A stretch of 64,000 bases of DNA from Eumeta japonica. Its lineage: Eukaryota; Arthropoda; Insecta; Lepidoptera; Psychidae. Shown here in pieces: positions 21,560 to 33,779 of this stretch (position 1 is its first letter; each line of letters opens with the position of its first letter). Below the pieces are notes generated by a model that saw nothing but the letters and a program-made list of their open reading frames with translations, did not search any database and was not told the origin of the DNA. Where the stretch lies: positions 186,001-250,000 of the forward strand of contig BGZK01000911.1 of NCBI GenBank assembly GCA_005406025.1, written 5' to 3'. The translations under genes and the position numbers were made by a program.

Positions 21560-22790
21560 AAAATCGGGATTCAAGAATGAACCTCCCAACCAAATCAAGA
21601 TTTCGTATCGCGTCGAGGATTGTATGACGTTAGGGTGGTTAGAAATGATACGTCGTTAGCGGTACACCACCCAAGTTAAGGTATAAGGTTAAAACGTGCC
21701 GAGGACTGTGTGGCATTAGAGTGGATAAAAATGATACGTCGTTAGTGTTTTCCCTTCAAGACTTGGGCCCATCTTGTTGTATAGGAGCCTTGTCCCTCTA
21801 TTAAATTTCTGGAAGGGTCGACCGTTATAATTTTCATTACTCGTGAGAACAATATGGTAACAAATAAAACAAAAACTGCAAAACAACGAAAAAGAAGACT
21901 AGAAAAGGTGAAAGAAAAGTATAGAACAAAACGTGCAAAAGAGAGTTAAAGTGTAACCCATAATCGACTACAGACACGAAGAGAACGGTTAACATCAGAA
22001 ACACCTGAGCATAATGAGGCCAGGTTAACAGTGTAAAAGTGAAAAGGAGTTGCTAGCATCAGAAACACCTAATCAAAATGAGACCAGGTTAAATAACCAA
22101 CTTGACCGTACCCAGCAACGCAGAGCTGAAAGTCAACTGCAGACGTTTGAAAATGCTATTAACACATTGTGTATATACGTTTGTGAAGTTTGGACCAAAC
22201 GTCGCTATCCTAATTAAATTTATACAGTATGTTACAACACTATCGCGTTAAGATATCTACCCGCAGAATTATCTTCAAAAACAACGTTACTTTTAAGTTC
22301 CCGCTGCCAAACACATGTGACCAATAATAATACAATAGCACCACCAAAGGCTTTCTGGAATAATCTGGATCCAGGTGTTATACTAGACGTGATACAAGCG
22401 CTAACACAGGACGAACAACGCTTAATATGCACAATCATCCCGTTCATTAAAATCGTAAAATTTACTGTGCTGTATGGTCAGTACGGTTTCCGTGGACAGG
22501 CCGTTTTGTTTGCCCAAGATATCTTTGAAGACTACCTTTGATACTTCTGAGATCTTCAAGCCAGGTAGGTATCGTTGTAGTAATAGAACGATTGGAAAAT
22601 TTAAAAATCACAAGAGAATTTACAATATTTCACGAAAACGTCTATAGTGCTTTAAAAAGGTTAGTCGGAAAAAACCCGCTTTACAGAGATGTTGTTATTG
22701 ACGAAAATGTCTAGATTAGTGAACAAGACTTAATACGACTTAGAATGCCAGATTTGACGACGACGATGACGGTGAATCCGAAAAAATTGA
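21560..22790 (+). pseudogene. Helitron remnant: 5' region and replicase N-terminal part
   Basis: Helitrons encode a RepHel protein for rolling-circle transposition. A leader (about 21560-21853) is followed by ATG at 21854, giving MVTNKTKTAKQRKRRLEKVK and a stop. Degenerate repeats of RxxSETPxxxEAR type follow (ASETPNQNETRLNNQLDRTQ, about 22055). Further on, ALTQDEQRLICTIIPFIK and YGQYGFRGQAVLFAQDIFE (about 22400-22530) match the conserved region upstream of the Rep motifs. RLENLKITREF and ALKRLVGKNPLYRDVVIDE follow (22590-22710). Neither the Rep HUH motif nor a helicase is present. Frameshifts and stops are frequent. Part of the leader recurs inverted at 61975-62157. Confidence 0.75.
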
Positions 22791-22799
22791 TACTTTAAT

Positions 22800-24180
22800 A
22801 CATTCGATTTATTTTTCTTGGGGAAAACTTAAAACTTATATGGTTACCGGATTCTAATGATGATTTCAGAAGGTACTTATAGGAATTCCTAAGCTACACA
22901 ATATAAACTCATCCTGTTTGGGTTCATTTGATTTGTCTCGGCAAAATGTATATATTTTTTTTTTTCATTTTATTGAGATTTTCTTATTCACTTTTCGCAG
23001 TCAGGATTTTTTAATTTTCTTTCTTTTAATTCTGTTTTAACAATATTCTAAGATTGCTTTCCTTTCACTAGCTTTGTCAACGTCGTATCTCTTTGTAATA
23101 ATAGTGATAAATATTTCATTTATAAATTGTTATTCATTAATCTTTTAAGTTGCGTAAATATTAAACAAAGCTTTTTGTAAAACACATTTGGAAACAACAT
23201 CTTGGCTTTGTAAGACCTATTTAATGATATGTCACTCCACAGATACGCAATTTTTTTTCTTTAGCGCCACTTTTTATTTTAAGTCCGTTAATCGCCATTT
23301 TGGTTTCATTAAAACATAACCGAGCTTATAGTCATTGATAATCTAGCTTAGACAAATCGATAGACATTTCATTAACAAAATCTGTCTAGTTGATAGAATA
23401 TCTTAAGAGTATAAAGAATCCTGCATAAACACATACCCAGATACGTGTGAAAAATATGTAATAATGTTTCTGATATCGCGCAGTCAGGTAAAAAGACACG
23501 GTGGTCGGTCAAAGAAGAGTTTGGGAAACTGGTCAAAATGGTTGGTAAAAGTTATAAATTCACTTCATTACCATTTGTAACCTTAAATTACTTTTAAACG
23601 AACAAGTTGTATATATTTTTGTGATTTTATTTGAAAATATCCTTCATTTTAGATGTGTTAGGCATAACAAATTGTTTCAAGACGCTTAAATTGAAGAATA
23701 GAATCGGCTATTTTGATTTTTCGTACTTTTATTTTAATATACGCAGTGACAATCGCGCCACCGAAATAAATCTAATCGGATTCGGTTTATACGTTTAATA
23801 GTTATGAGGGAATATAGGAACGGGCATACACGCAAACAAGTAAACACATGTAACACTTCTTTTAGGTTTCGCTGATGCGGTACAAATTAGTTAATAAATA
23901 AATTAATAAAAAAATTTAAAAAAGTGACTGCGTAAAAAGGGACGAAAAAGATGGAGACAAGATGATTTAAAAAAATCATTTAATGAAATATGCTAGCATA
24001 ATAGAAAACCAAATACGAAAAATACTTGCAGTCGCGGTACCAGATTCATATTTTTTTACTTGCCGTGATTCTTGTTATTAGTTTTTATTCTAAACGATGA
24101 TTACGACATATTTTTTCAGAGATAAGAACCAATCCCAAAAATTTGCCTTCCCAAAAAGAGTACAAAATCCTAATAGTATA
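22800..24180. other. No gene seen; contains repeat F copy 1 (about 23255-23400)
   Basis: This is AT-rich sequence. About 145 bp at 23255-23400 (CACTTTTTATTTTAAG...GATAGACATTTCATTAA) match, inverted, 57060-57200. I recognise nothing else. Confidence 0.5.
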
Positions 24181-24187
24181 AATTTAC

Positions 24188-24300
24188 AATGATAACATCA
24201 AAGATGCTGCCGCCGCCCTGTGACTGCACGGCGGTGTACGGCAGCATAAAATAAGCGTCAATCTCTGTGTCATCTTTGGAGAGAACACCACGTGTTTGTA
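24188..24300 (-). other. Exon-like patch of unknown identity
   Basis: On the minus strand a short GC-richer stretch reads GVLSKDDTEIDAYFMLPYTA and then VQSQGGGSIFDVII. It ends at a plausible donor ATT|GTAAAT (24188/24187). Possible acceptors are CTCCAAAG (24274) and GACACAG (24265). Third-position GC is high for this AT-rich region, which suggests real coding. I do not recognise the protein. Its phase does not fit the first FAS coding exon, so at most it would be a 5' UTR exon of that gene, or an exon of another gene. Confidence 0.35.
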
Positions 24301-24819
24301 CGTGTTTAAGAGGGTGACAATACGAGTAGAATTTTGTTGAATAATGTGACAATATATAATACGTAAATAATTCAACTCATCGTTATAATTTAACATGATA
24401 CTTATTTATTTTATTTAACTGCTTATTTGATACAGCATATGAATACAAAAATGAATAGAGAAATATAAAGAGATAGAGAAAGATTACAACAAAAAAGTAA
24501 ACTTAAAAGGTTATAAGTATAAAGAGTCTAATCTAAATTAAGAATATTCAAATACGAAAAATAGTATAACAAAATAATATGACATGTTTACATAAATATG
24601 TTTATATTAATACAAGATGAATTTTTGATTTATAAAAAAATAATGCTCTTTTAGCCTTTTTTTGACTGAGGATGTTTAATGATGTAGTCTTTCTGTATTA
24701 CGAGACGGCGAGCCAATTCAGTTAATTAACAATAACAAGTAAATTAATTAACTGTTACGTAGAAATAAGATAATTCCATTGCCTTAGCGCTTGGATACAG
24801 AAAGATAAGGAATAAAAAA

Positions 24820-25585
24820 TTGTAGCTTGCCGGGCCATGCGCGTTATAGTGTTCCGAAGCCATGATTACAAAGAAATGCACTGCAGACGAAAAAAGTACA
24901 TTGTCACACTTTTTCCATGTTCCAGCTCAAAATAGTTATAAGCACTTTAGTTACCTATAATTAGAAAAACAAATAGGTATGCCGACTATTACCACTAAAG
25001 TAGTGTAAATTAAAGTGCATCAGCAAAAGAGCGTATCTTAAAGGACGACCAAAGAACGTAAGTACCTTACATCCTTTGGTTGAGAAACACAGTTTTTCGG
25101 AAATAACTTAAAAACACAATATTATTCGATCAAGTTGAAAATAATTTTCGTTGAAAACATTTATTAAGTGTTAGCTTCGTTATATTTTTTATACTTTTTG
25201 GACATACGGTTTAGAAAATAAAGGAAGGACAGAATTTCTGCTAATTTCGGAGTAATTATTTCCGAAATTATTCACGTAATCAGAAAAATTACTTAGAGAC
25301 CATAAAATGTTTTTAAAAGAACTGTGAAAGTAAATGTACCACACGTTGATGTTTTTTGAAAAAAATTTTTTCAGCTTCTGTTACATGTATAGAGTACCCC
25401 CTATAAATATTTTTTTTTATTATTTAACTACCAAAATAAGTAGCGGGTTATACAGACTCCTACACTATAAATTTCATCAATATAGGTTTTGTTGTTTTCG
25501 AATGAAATGCCTGTGACTTACGGACGGACATGATGAATCTATAAGAGTTCCGTTTTTTACCACTTTGGCTCGGAACCCTAAAAAT
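24820..25585. repeat. Dispersed repeat family E, copy 1
   Basis: Landmarks are CAGCAAAAGAGCGTATCTTA, TTTCCGAAATTATTCACGT, GTACCACACGTTGATG, ACTTACGGACGGACATGATG and a terminal CTCGGAACCCTAAAAATG. The same order is found at 29690-30235 and 55170-55790. It looks like an old non-autonomous lepidopteran repeat with a GGAACCCTAAAA end. Confidence 0.65.
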
Positions 25586-26024
25586 GGGTGATTTAAAGAA
25601 GTAGAGAGTAGAAATGTAAGTTGTTTGTCAAGGAACTAGAAGGGTTGAAGAAGATCTCCTCTGTAAAGAAGTCAGAGAACGGAAGATCGAATTGGGAGTC
25701 ACTCGAGTTGCTTCCGAAATGTGAAAATGTGATCCAATTTATAAGAGAAGTTATAAATGAAGGTATATGAAAAAAATACTAAATTATTATTTTAAATCTG
25801 AGTTATTCTGTTTATATTGTATCATTTTAATTGTTTAATATTTATAAGGGGTTATCAGGCAATATTTTTATGGTGTCCATAATGTATAAGCGTCTAATAT
25901 TATTTTAATAGAAACTAATAAATATACTACAACTTTACTGTACTAACAGAACACATAATTTTGTCTTTTTTAGCTATTGGCTCTTTGTCTTTCAATCTGT
26001 ATGTGTTTTTATGGGGTCTTATAG

Positions 26025-26496
26025 TTTTGACGTGACAACGTCTTAAATTAGGTTGCGGCTGGGAGTCACTTATGAAAAGTGTAACGCTCGGTAACGTAAC
26101 GATGAGTCACCGAACGAGAGAGGCCCGCCGAATGCCTTGCGTCTCTCTCCCACTCAACTATGATCGGTCTGCCGCGCGCAGCACTAGAGAATTAGTGCAT
26201 AGCTTGCAAATGTATTGCAAGTTATTGTATGTATATTTGTATATAAATACGTATGTATGTGTAAAGGTAAAAATAAAATTTTGTTAATATGAAATTCAGT
26301 GCGAGATTCTTTGTATAAATTAATGTTTTAAATATAATTCTTTGTATAAATAAATGTTTTAAATTGTTACTATTATTTCATCCTTCTTCCTACTATACGA
26401 ATGAATATTCACATTAAAATGATTTTACCATTCAAAGTCGTTGTCACGTAAAACTTTCGCCCGTATACCGACTTTACAGGCAACCAAATTTTTTTT
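26025..26496. mobile_element. 472-bp non-autonomous repeat, copy 2
   Basis: It is the same as 16217-16680 apart from an extra 8 bp near 26137 (TTGCGTCT region), including the T-run at the right end. The open frame from 26072 is a by-product. Near identity implies a very recent insertion or duplication compared with the diverged repeats around it. Confidence 0.8.
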
Positions 26497-26499
26497 ACT

Positions 26500-28590
26500 T
26501 ATGACTCGACAACGACTTCACAAATTATCAAATTATGATGAAATGCAGAAAGCTAATAGAATTTATGATATAAAATGTAATAAAAAATGATTACTGTATT
26601 TTTTTATGAATGTTTATTTGTATAACGCCTTATTAATAGAAGATCTAAAAGTTATTAATTTTACTTTATTTTGTTGGACGTGCTTATTCTCTTCGCTTAG
26701 AGAAGGAGCGTTGTTAAAGCTAGCAAAGAGAATTGAAGGCCGTTTGGCAATAGAAAAAATCATAGATTCAGTTTTCAGTCAAAGTCTCAGTCAAAAAAGT
26801 TTAGTTTCATGGTCAAAAAGAACGATATGGTTTTTATACTTCGTTTTTTGTCAGTCATTATATTCTCTTATTGAGCGTAATATTATTAATATATGCACTT
26901 CATGATGATCTTTGGGTGTTCATAACTTTATTAGGCATAAAAGGTGGGACGAAGTTCATTGAAATTTAGTACACAGATAGAATATTTTCTGATTTATACT
27001 CCATGATATATTATATTTCCCACAAAAGCGTTTCTGTGCAATAATTTGCAAGGCACATGATTTAATATCGGTATCAAGAGTAATTGGAAAGGAGAGGAAC
27101 GCGGAGTTGAAATAGAGACCCTCGTCGAATCGGAACTCATTGTAAAATCGAGACTTAAATCGAAAACAGATTTGGGATTGGAATCAACAACATAAAGATT
27201 ATTCGATATAGAAAATAATAAATAATATGTCCACGCGGGCGGTGCTGCAGACAAAAGCAAGTAAACAGATTACTTACATCATTCACTTTGTATTTGAATG
27301 TTGTAAAAAATCATATGTAATAAATAAAAAATAAATACAAAACCCGATTACGAAAAAATTGCACTCTATAATGTAAGAAACAAGAACATGTTATATATTT
27401 TTGTCTGCCATTTTAATCTACAAACTATTCAATATTTTTCACATAAGTAGACAACTTACATATACATTTTAATGTAATACACGGACATAGCGATGTTCAG
27501 AATTCAGAGGATAGCTGTGGTTAACAGTAAATAAATGTAACATGTACAAGAAGAAATTGTTATATTGTGCATATGTAAGAATATTTTTTGTTTCATACAT
27601 TTTAGAGTGCGATTTTGTCGTAGGTGGGTTTACATTTTCTAAGAAATTGTGTGTAGTACCACTTTATATTTTGTTTAGTTTAGATTTCATTTTTTATTAT
27701 AGTATAACATTAATTTAGTAAGACGTCACCAGCCTATAATAACCAGCGGACAACAAATATGCTTCTAGCGATACTTAATTTGTTAAATTATAGTAAATAG
27801 TTTAGAAGTTATGCGGGAGCAGATGAACAAACATACATCGAAACTACATACAAACTAAAATCAGAACAGTCCTTTTAGCTTCGCTGTAGTCAGGAGTGAT
27901 CGATAGGCTAATCTTTTACATATATCTACTTAAAGTCTACGCAGACGGAGTCGCGAACACTAATTAGTTAATGATAATATGCGACATTCTAAAGAAAATT
28001 CAACTTTATATAATTTTTGATGTGAAAACCACATAAAAAGGCCAAGTAACTGTCGGACTAGACAAAGATTAAGATTCTCTGTTTTGACCAAAACAAATAT
28101 AAACATTGGTTACACACCTGCAATAAGAGATGCTCCATACAAATTGTATGAAGCAACTGGTTTTCCAACCGCTAGTCTAATTTGTTTTTGTCGACTATTT
28201 ATACGTTTTTATATAAAAAGGTATCGATGTTGTGATTTTTTTCTCAATACACATCTATATTAGAATTAACAATAAGCTAATCTTATTAGTGATAGAATTT
28301 TCCTAAATGAAATTTCTTAATATTCAAATTTACAAACCATACCTTGTTAAACTATTAGCATAGATAAATTAGGACCAAACGCTTCTGTTGTTTTAAAACA
28401 AATAATAACAGGTTAAATGACATTTACGTAACCTATTAATCATGGAAAACAGCAATAAAAATATCATATATTCACGCATGCGCTCAAGCTCATCTAAACG
28501 CGCACGCATATATAAACACACATGCACCTGTATAAAAACAAATTAATACTGATAATAAATCAATACAAAAATAATGATTTCTTATGGTAT
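26500..28590. other. No gene recognised
   Basis: This is AT-rich DNA. Open frames at 26606-26905 (plus) and 26994-27260 (minus) have no family motif I recognise. A block around 28060-28210 with CTCCATACAAATTGTATGAA may be another repeat. Confidence 0.4.
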
Positions 28591-28593
28591 TAG

Positions 28594-29200
28594 GTGTATC
28601 GAAATCACATATTGCAATTTTCATCAAGATCGGTCAAACCATTCTCAAATTATACAAAACACACAAATAGGCAGACATATAGTAGCTTGTTTGCAAATTC
28701 ACATGTTTTTACTGTATACCCATTTTCATCACCATTAGTCCAACCGCATCTCATTTACAATACAACATGTAGACAGACAAACACTAGCTCATCATTTGTG
28801 CTGCAATCGCATGTATTTACTGTATGTAAATTTTTATCATGTTCAGTCAAATCATTCTTAAGTTATAAAAGAACATACAGACAGACAGACAGATAGACAA
28901 TAGCCTGTCGTTTACAAAATCAGATGTTTTTTTGAGTACCAATTTTCATCACGATTGGTCAGAGTGCTCTTAGGTTATAAAAGAACATATAAACAGACAG
29001 ACGGGTCTGTTATTTGCGCAATTGCGTGTTCTTATATATCTTGTATATATTATACATTTTTCATTACAGTCGTTCAAAACGTTTTAAAGTTACAAAAGAA
29101 CATAGAGACAGTAGGACAGAAATACAGTAAGCCTTTTCTTTGTATTTATAATTTCATAGCGTGTCATAAATATCGGATCAACATTGAACAATAAATCCAC
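28594..29200 (+). repeat. Tandem degenerate ~115-125-bp repeat
   Basis: About four to five units each contain TTTTCATCAYSATYGGTCA or a close variant, then a GTTATAAAAGAACATA stretch, then a (CAGA)n run of variable length, then a CATGTTTTTACTGTA-like stretch. The reading frames across it are artefacts of the repeat. Confidence 0.7.
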
Positions 29201-29689
29201 CACCGTACATATCTAATAAGTTGCAATCAGACAAGTACTTGGGCTCAGTGAAGGAATTGACGAAAATATATTTATGAACAGTAGTTGTATTTTAAATTCA
29301 TTTCTTACTTTACTTCACACCATAAAAAAAGCTTTTACAATATTTGATACAAAAAATATGGTCCACTTTATATCACAAAGAACCCTAAAAACATGTCCTG
29401 AAGTATGCGTTATACATAAAAAAATATGTACTAAACAGTTAGATAGAGGACATGTCCCTAAAATATGCGTTACATTGTAAAGTCCTCAAACTATGCACTA
29501 GGTCGAAGATCGTTCATATATGTTGAAATGTAAGAATATATAGAAAAAATCTAGGTCGATGGGACTCGTTACTGTGTAGACTATCAGTTAAACATATAAT
29601 AAAAATGTGGTCCCAAAGCTTGCGCTTAACATACATATATTTTTGTTTCCAAATATATTTTTAATACATAGTAATTCAACATAATTGAG

Positions 29690-30235
29690 TAGCGCACTTT
29701 TTAGGCAATGACTCAAAAACGATATATCCAATCATGCTCATAGTAATTTTCTTTGAAAATAATTATTAAACGTCATCTTTGATATTCTGTTAATATTATT
29801 TGAATATATAAAATAAACCGTTTATAATAAAACAAAAATGAAGATTGAAAAATAGGATTTAAAGAACAATAAAAACAATTCCTGCTATTTTCGGATCGAT
29901 TGTTTCCGAAATTATTTACGTGATCAGAAAAATTGCTTAAAAATCTTAGTGTTTTTAAATGAACTGTCGAAATATGTGCCACATGTTGATGTTTGCTGAA
30001 AATTTTATTTCAGTTTTTTTACATGCGTGGAGTGCCGCCCTTAAACATATTTATTTTTGTTATTTAACTACCACACCAAGTAGCGAATTATACATCACAT
30101 CTATACTCCAAACTTCATCACTATACATTTTGTAGTTTTTTAGTATAACGCCTGTGACATACGGACGGACGGACGGACAGACAGACGAAACTATAAGGGT
30201 TCAGTTTGTGCCAATCTGGCTCGGGACCCTAAAAG
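29690..30235. repeat. Dispersed repeat family E, copy 2
   Basis: It has the same landmarks as 24820-25585 in its right two thirds (TTTCCGAAATTATTTACGTG, GTGCCACATGTTGATG, CGGACGGACGGACAGACAGA) and ends CTCGGGACCCTAAAAGGG. Confidence 0.65.
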
Positions 30236-30619
30236 GGTTAGATGTTTATAATAAATACGCTTACGTACGCAAGTCCATTAAATAAATAAAAGACACAGTG
30301 TACTGTCACATACCTTCAATTAAATTACGCCCTAGATTTGTTCGAAATGTTATACGCCGAGGTGCTGTATGCTGAAGTGTCGCCGAACGAATGGTGAAAT
30401 GAAAAGCAATGATTCTATGTTTATATAGCCAATATTTCTAATTTACAAACAATACGAATTTTCAGCGACATTCAATTAAACTCGCGCGTTAAGAGGTCTT
30501 TGTACTACAGTCAAACAGTACAATTTCAAGTTGACATTCACCTTCATAATGAAATTTAATAAACTATAAAAGAAAATATTTTTTGGAAATTTTATAAGTT
30601 AAATCATAAGTCTCAGAAG

Positions 30620-31630
30620 AAAATCTGTAAAACGGATGACCCCGCAGGCTATCCCAGAAACTTTCCGCTATGATATTTAACGATGTATTTTAGAGATCCT
30701 GAGTTATAAATATTGTCTATGAGTTTTTGAGCACAAAAATATGGAACACGGTTGACTCTTCAGGCCGTGCCTAACTAACTTCTTACTACTTTTGAGCTCA
30801 AGGTGTTAAAAATAAAGGAGCAGTAAATTATTGACCTCAACATGCTCAAAAGTTCATTTTTAATGCTTTTTCAAATTCTCCGAGCGCAAAAATATAAATT
30901 TAATGCATTTTGAGGTCTTACAATTTAAGAGGCTATATATATTTCAAAAAAACCCTTTTTTAATTTTACCACTACAATATCGTTGGAACACGTTGTTTGA
31001 TTTTGATCTTCTTTATTACATCCGGCGCAATTACTTAAATACAAAAAGATAACCGACTCCCAAAAGCATATAATAAACAAAGATTTCGGTAGAAAACCGT
31101 TTTTTTTTAATTTTTTTGTCGAACCAACCAATTTTTATGCAATTTGCGATGGTCGATGCCATTTTTTTAAGAGAATAACTCATTAGATTTTAGAATTTAT
31201 CTCTAATTTAAAAATAATATTAAGAAAAAACGATATAGGAAAATTATTTGTCTAATCACATCTTTTGAACAAATGAACCGATCTGGAGGAGTTTATCAAT
31301 GCACAACAACAGAATTTACAAACTACTGTATTAACATCCTATATAAAAAACTTTACTCCAACGATATCTCTTGAACAAAGCACCTAATATTTATACAGTT
31401 TACGGGAGTTAAAACCGATTAAATTTTAGTATCGTTCAGCAAAGTAGTCTAAAAGGTATTTCAAAAAAACATTTTTCTTAAAATTAGTTTTTGAGATTTC
31501 TCAAATCTACCAGTAAAAATTATTTTAAATTTTAAGGAAGTCTCAGTTGAGTGGACCCTTTTTGAATATTGAAAGCTATGTTTCTATTGGTTAATCTGTA
31601 CAAAAGTTATAAAAAGCTTGCCTGCATACA
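30620..31630. repeat. Dispersed repeat family G, copy 2
   Basis: It shares CTTTCCGCTATGATATTTA, GAGTTATAAATATTGTCTATG and later landmarks with 13225-13920, and likewise ends in CA-rich simple sequence. It is longer than copy 1, which suggests internal expansion or insertion. Confidence 0.55.
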
Positions 31631-31634
31631 TACA

Positions 31635-31743
31635 AACATACACGCACGCACCCACACCCACATAAACACCCACCCACCCACATACACACACACACATACA
31701 CACACACACCCAAGCGCGCGCGCACACACACACAAATATATAC

Positions 31744-31790
<47 letters not shown>

Positions 31791-31795
31791 GATAG
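31635..31795. repeat. (CA)n / (GA)n microsatellite
   Basis: A CA/CCCA-rich run (31640-31735) is followed by a pure GA run of about 20 units (31747-31786). The ORFs read through here are simple-repeat artefacts. Confidence 0.9.
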
Positions 31796-32160
31796 AGAAT
31801 TACAGACATCACTCGGGAAACAGTCTAAATAGATTCCTAGGGCCCCAAAATGTCAAGATTAGGTGAAAACTAGATTTTTGAAAATCAGAACGAAAATAGT
31901 AATTTTCTAATTTTATGAAATTTTTTAAATTTTTATAGTGCAAAGTTAAAATAACACAAATAGAAACTCTTAGGGGTATGTATGAGAAGACGCGGTTAAC
32001 TGTAGGATCCATACAAGTACTAAATTATTTATTTAGTAAAATATTATAATCAATAAGAGACCTTAATTATTTACTGACAAATAACATTTAAAACCTATAT
32101 GTAATTAAAAATTAAACTTAAATTGAGAATCCCTACTAGGAGACAAATATAATTGACAAG

Positions 32161-32737
32161 TAAAAAATCGGACAAGTGCGTGTCAAACTCGCCCATTGAG
32201 GGTTCTGTACAAATTTGCATGTACATATTATAAATAGTTTAGGAATCGGAGTCTTGCAGTTTTTTCCGAGCTTTTCCAGAAATTCAGTTTCCAAGACCTA
32301 TAATTACATACTCATAGGAAATTGTGGTTATACTAAACAGTTCATACCAAAATTGGTTAAGTAACCTAAATAAACTTAATTTTATGATTTAATTACAAAT
32401 GTATGATTTTCTCATTTTTTTCTACTTGTAGTATAAGACGATATTATTCGCCAAATTTTATAGTTCTAGCTCAATGGAAAAAACCTTATAAATTTTGATT
32501 TCCTTGAGAGTGTCAAAATATACGTTTTTTGCAGCATAAATAGCCTTATCATTTTTCACGTTAACTTATAAATTTGATACTTTCGCAACTTCACGAGACT
32601 GTAGATTTGAGTTCCACTGGATAGCTCCACGCGTTCCTGAGATAAAGCATCTCGCCACACAAACAGACGGACGGACGGACAACAAAGTCGCCTTTAAGGG
32701 TTCCGTTTTTCCTTTTGAGGTACGGAACCCTAAAAAC
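32161..32737. repeat. Lepidopteran dispersed repeat with GGGTTCCGT ends
   Basis: It opens with AATCGGACAAGTGCGTGTCA and AGGGTTCTGTAC. It closes with GACGGACGGACGGACAACAA, GGGTTCCGTTTTTCC and GTACGGAACCCTAAAAA, so the GGGTTC(C/T)GTAC motif is inverted near the two ends. This type is very common in moth and butterfly genomes. Confidence 0.7.
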
Positions 32738-33059
32738 AAGCTAGATATTTAATTGGTAGTTGATTAGCATGAATTAAATTTTTTGAGGTCGCTTAGCTTT
32801 TAATTTAGTAGAGTTGTTTTAAAACTTTTAGAAGAAATTTTTTTTAGTATAACTAATCATAGTTCTACTGTCCACATCTTGGCTTCATCATCAGACCATC
32901 GTTATAAAATGTTAAACAGGTTTAAGAGCTTTACATTTTGTTTAACATTTTGTAAATCATGAATAAATACATTCAAGAAATCACGAGGTATATTTGAATT
33001 TGAAATGTCTATGTTCCTTTTTAAAAGTAAACGAAATACGTCGATTACATATTAATTAG

Positions 33060-33220
33060 GGGTTTGTGAGAATTACTAAAAATCTTAAGCTATAAAGACT
33101 TTTAGTAATTCTCACAAAATCCTTAAGGATAATCAAACCCTCAATATTTTTTATTGACCTTTGACTCAATTGCAACAAAATTACACCATTTTTCGGCACT
33201 TTAACTTTTTACAATCGTTT
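33060..33220. repeat. Relic of repeat family C with a perfect inverted repeat
   Basis: GTGAGAATTACTAAAA and its reverse complement face each other (33065-33117). The following CAAACCCTCAATATTTTTTA matches the inner end of arm C near 44450. Confidence 0.55.
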
Positions 33221-33779
33221 CGAGTTACCTTAATAAATAAATTCGTTAATCAGTTAAAACCGACTAGTGTCTCTTTTTTAAACATTATTTTGTGCTGGGT
33301 ATTTTAAATTTCCTGGTATCTTATGAATAAGTTCCTGATCCGTCTCTAGTGGGTGCAGGCTGCATGGCCTAATTTCTGATGGCTTTTTATTAACTTTACA
33401 AGGTAGGTATCAGTCTATGTTTATTGTAATGCAAAAAGTCATATTTAGTACCAAATGTGGAGATTCATCCTAGGTGAAATCTAACTGGCCTTAAATTGTA
33501 CGGTGTCGAAGAATACAGGATAACCCGCTACAAACGCTAATGGATTTTATTCTTATTTAAACCCAGCATATTCATGAATATGAGAAATTTAATTTCTTTG
33601 AAATCAAAATTAATGGTATGGTTAGAGTAGACGAGTTACAATAAATATAAGGCAGAAATACAATCTTTCGTCTTTGGTATCTTAACCTGGGCGGCAAAGT
33701 ACTCTACGATATAAAAAAGTTATGTGAATAGTTGTCAAGGGCCTGTAAAGTTATCGAGATGTATAATAGGTAAAGAGTC

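Noticed and set aside
24188..24300. An upstream coding exon of the FAS-like gene
   Set aside because: Its coding phase does not join the first FAS coding exon (which needs a phase 1 donor), and the frame that would fit contains a stop.
26072..26287. 71-codon frame in the 472-bp element
   Set aside because: The near-identical copy at 16217-16680 has an 8-bp deletion that shifts the frame, so it is not conserved as coding.
31569..31832. His/Thr-rich and Ser/Leu-rich ORFs on both strands
   Set aside because: They are translations of the CA/GA microsatellite.
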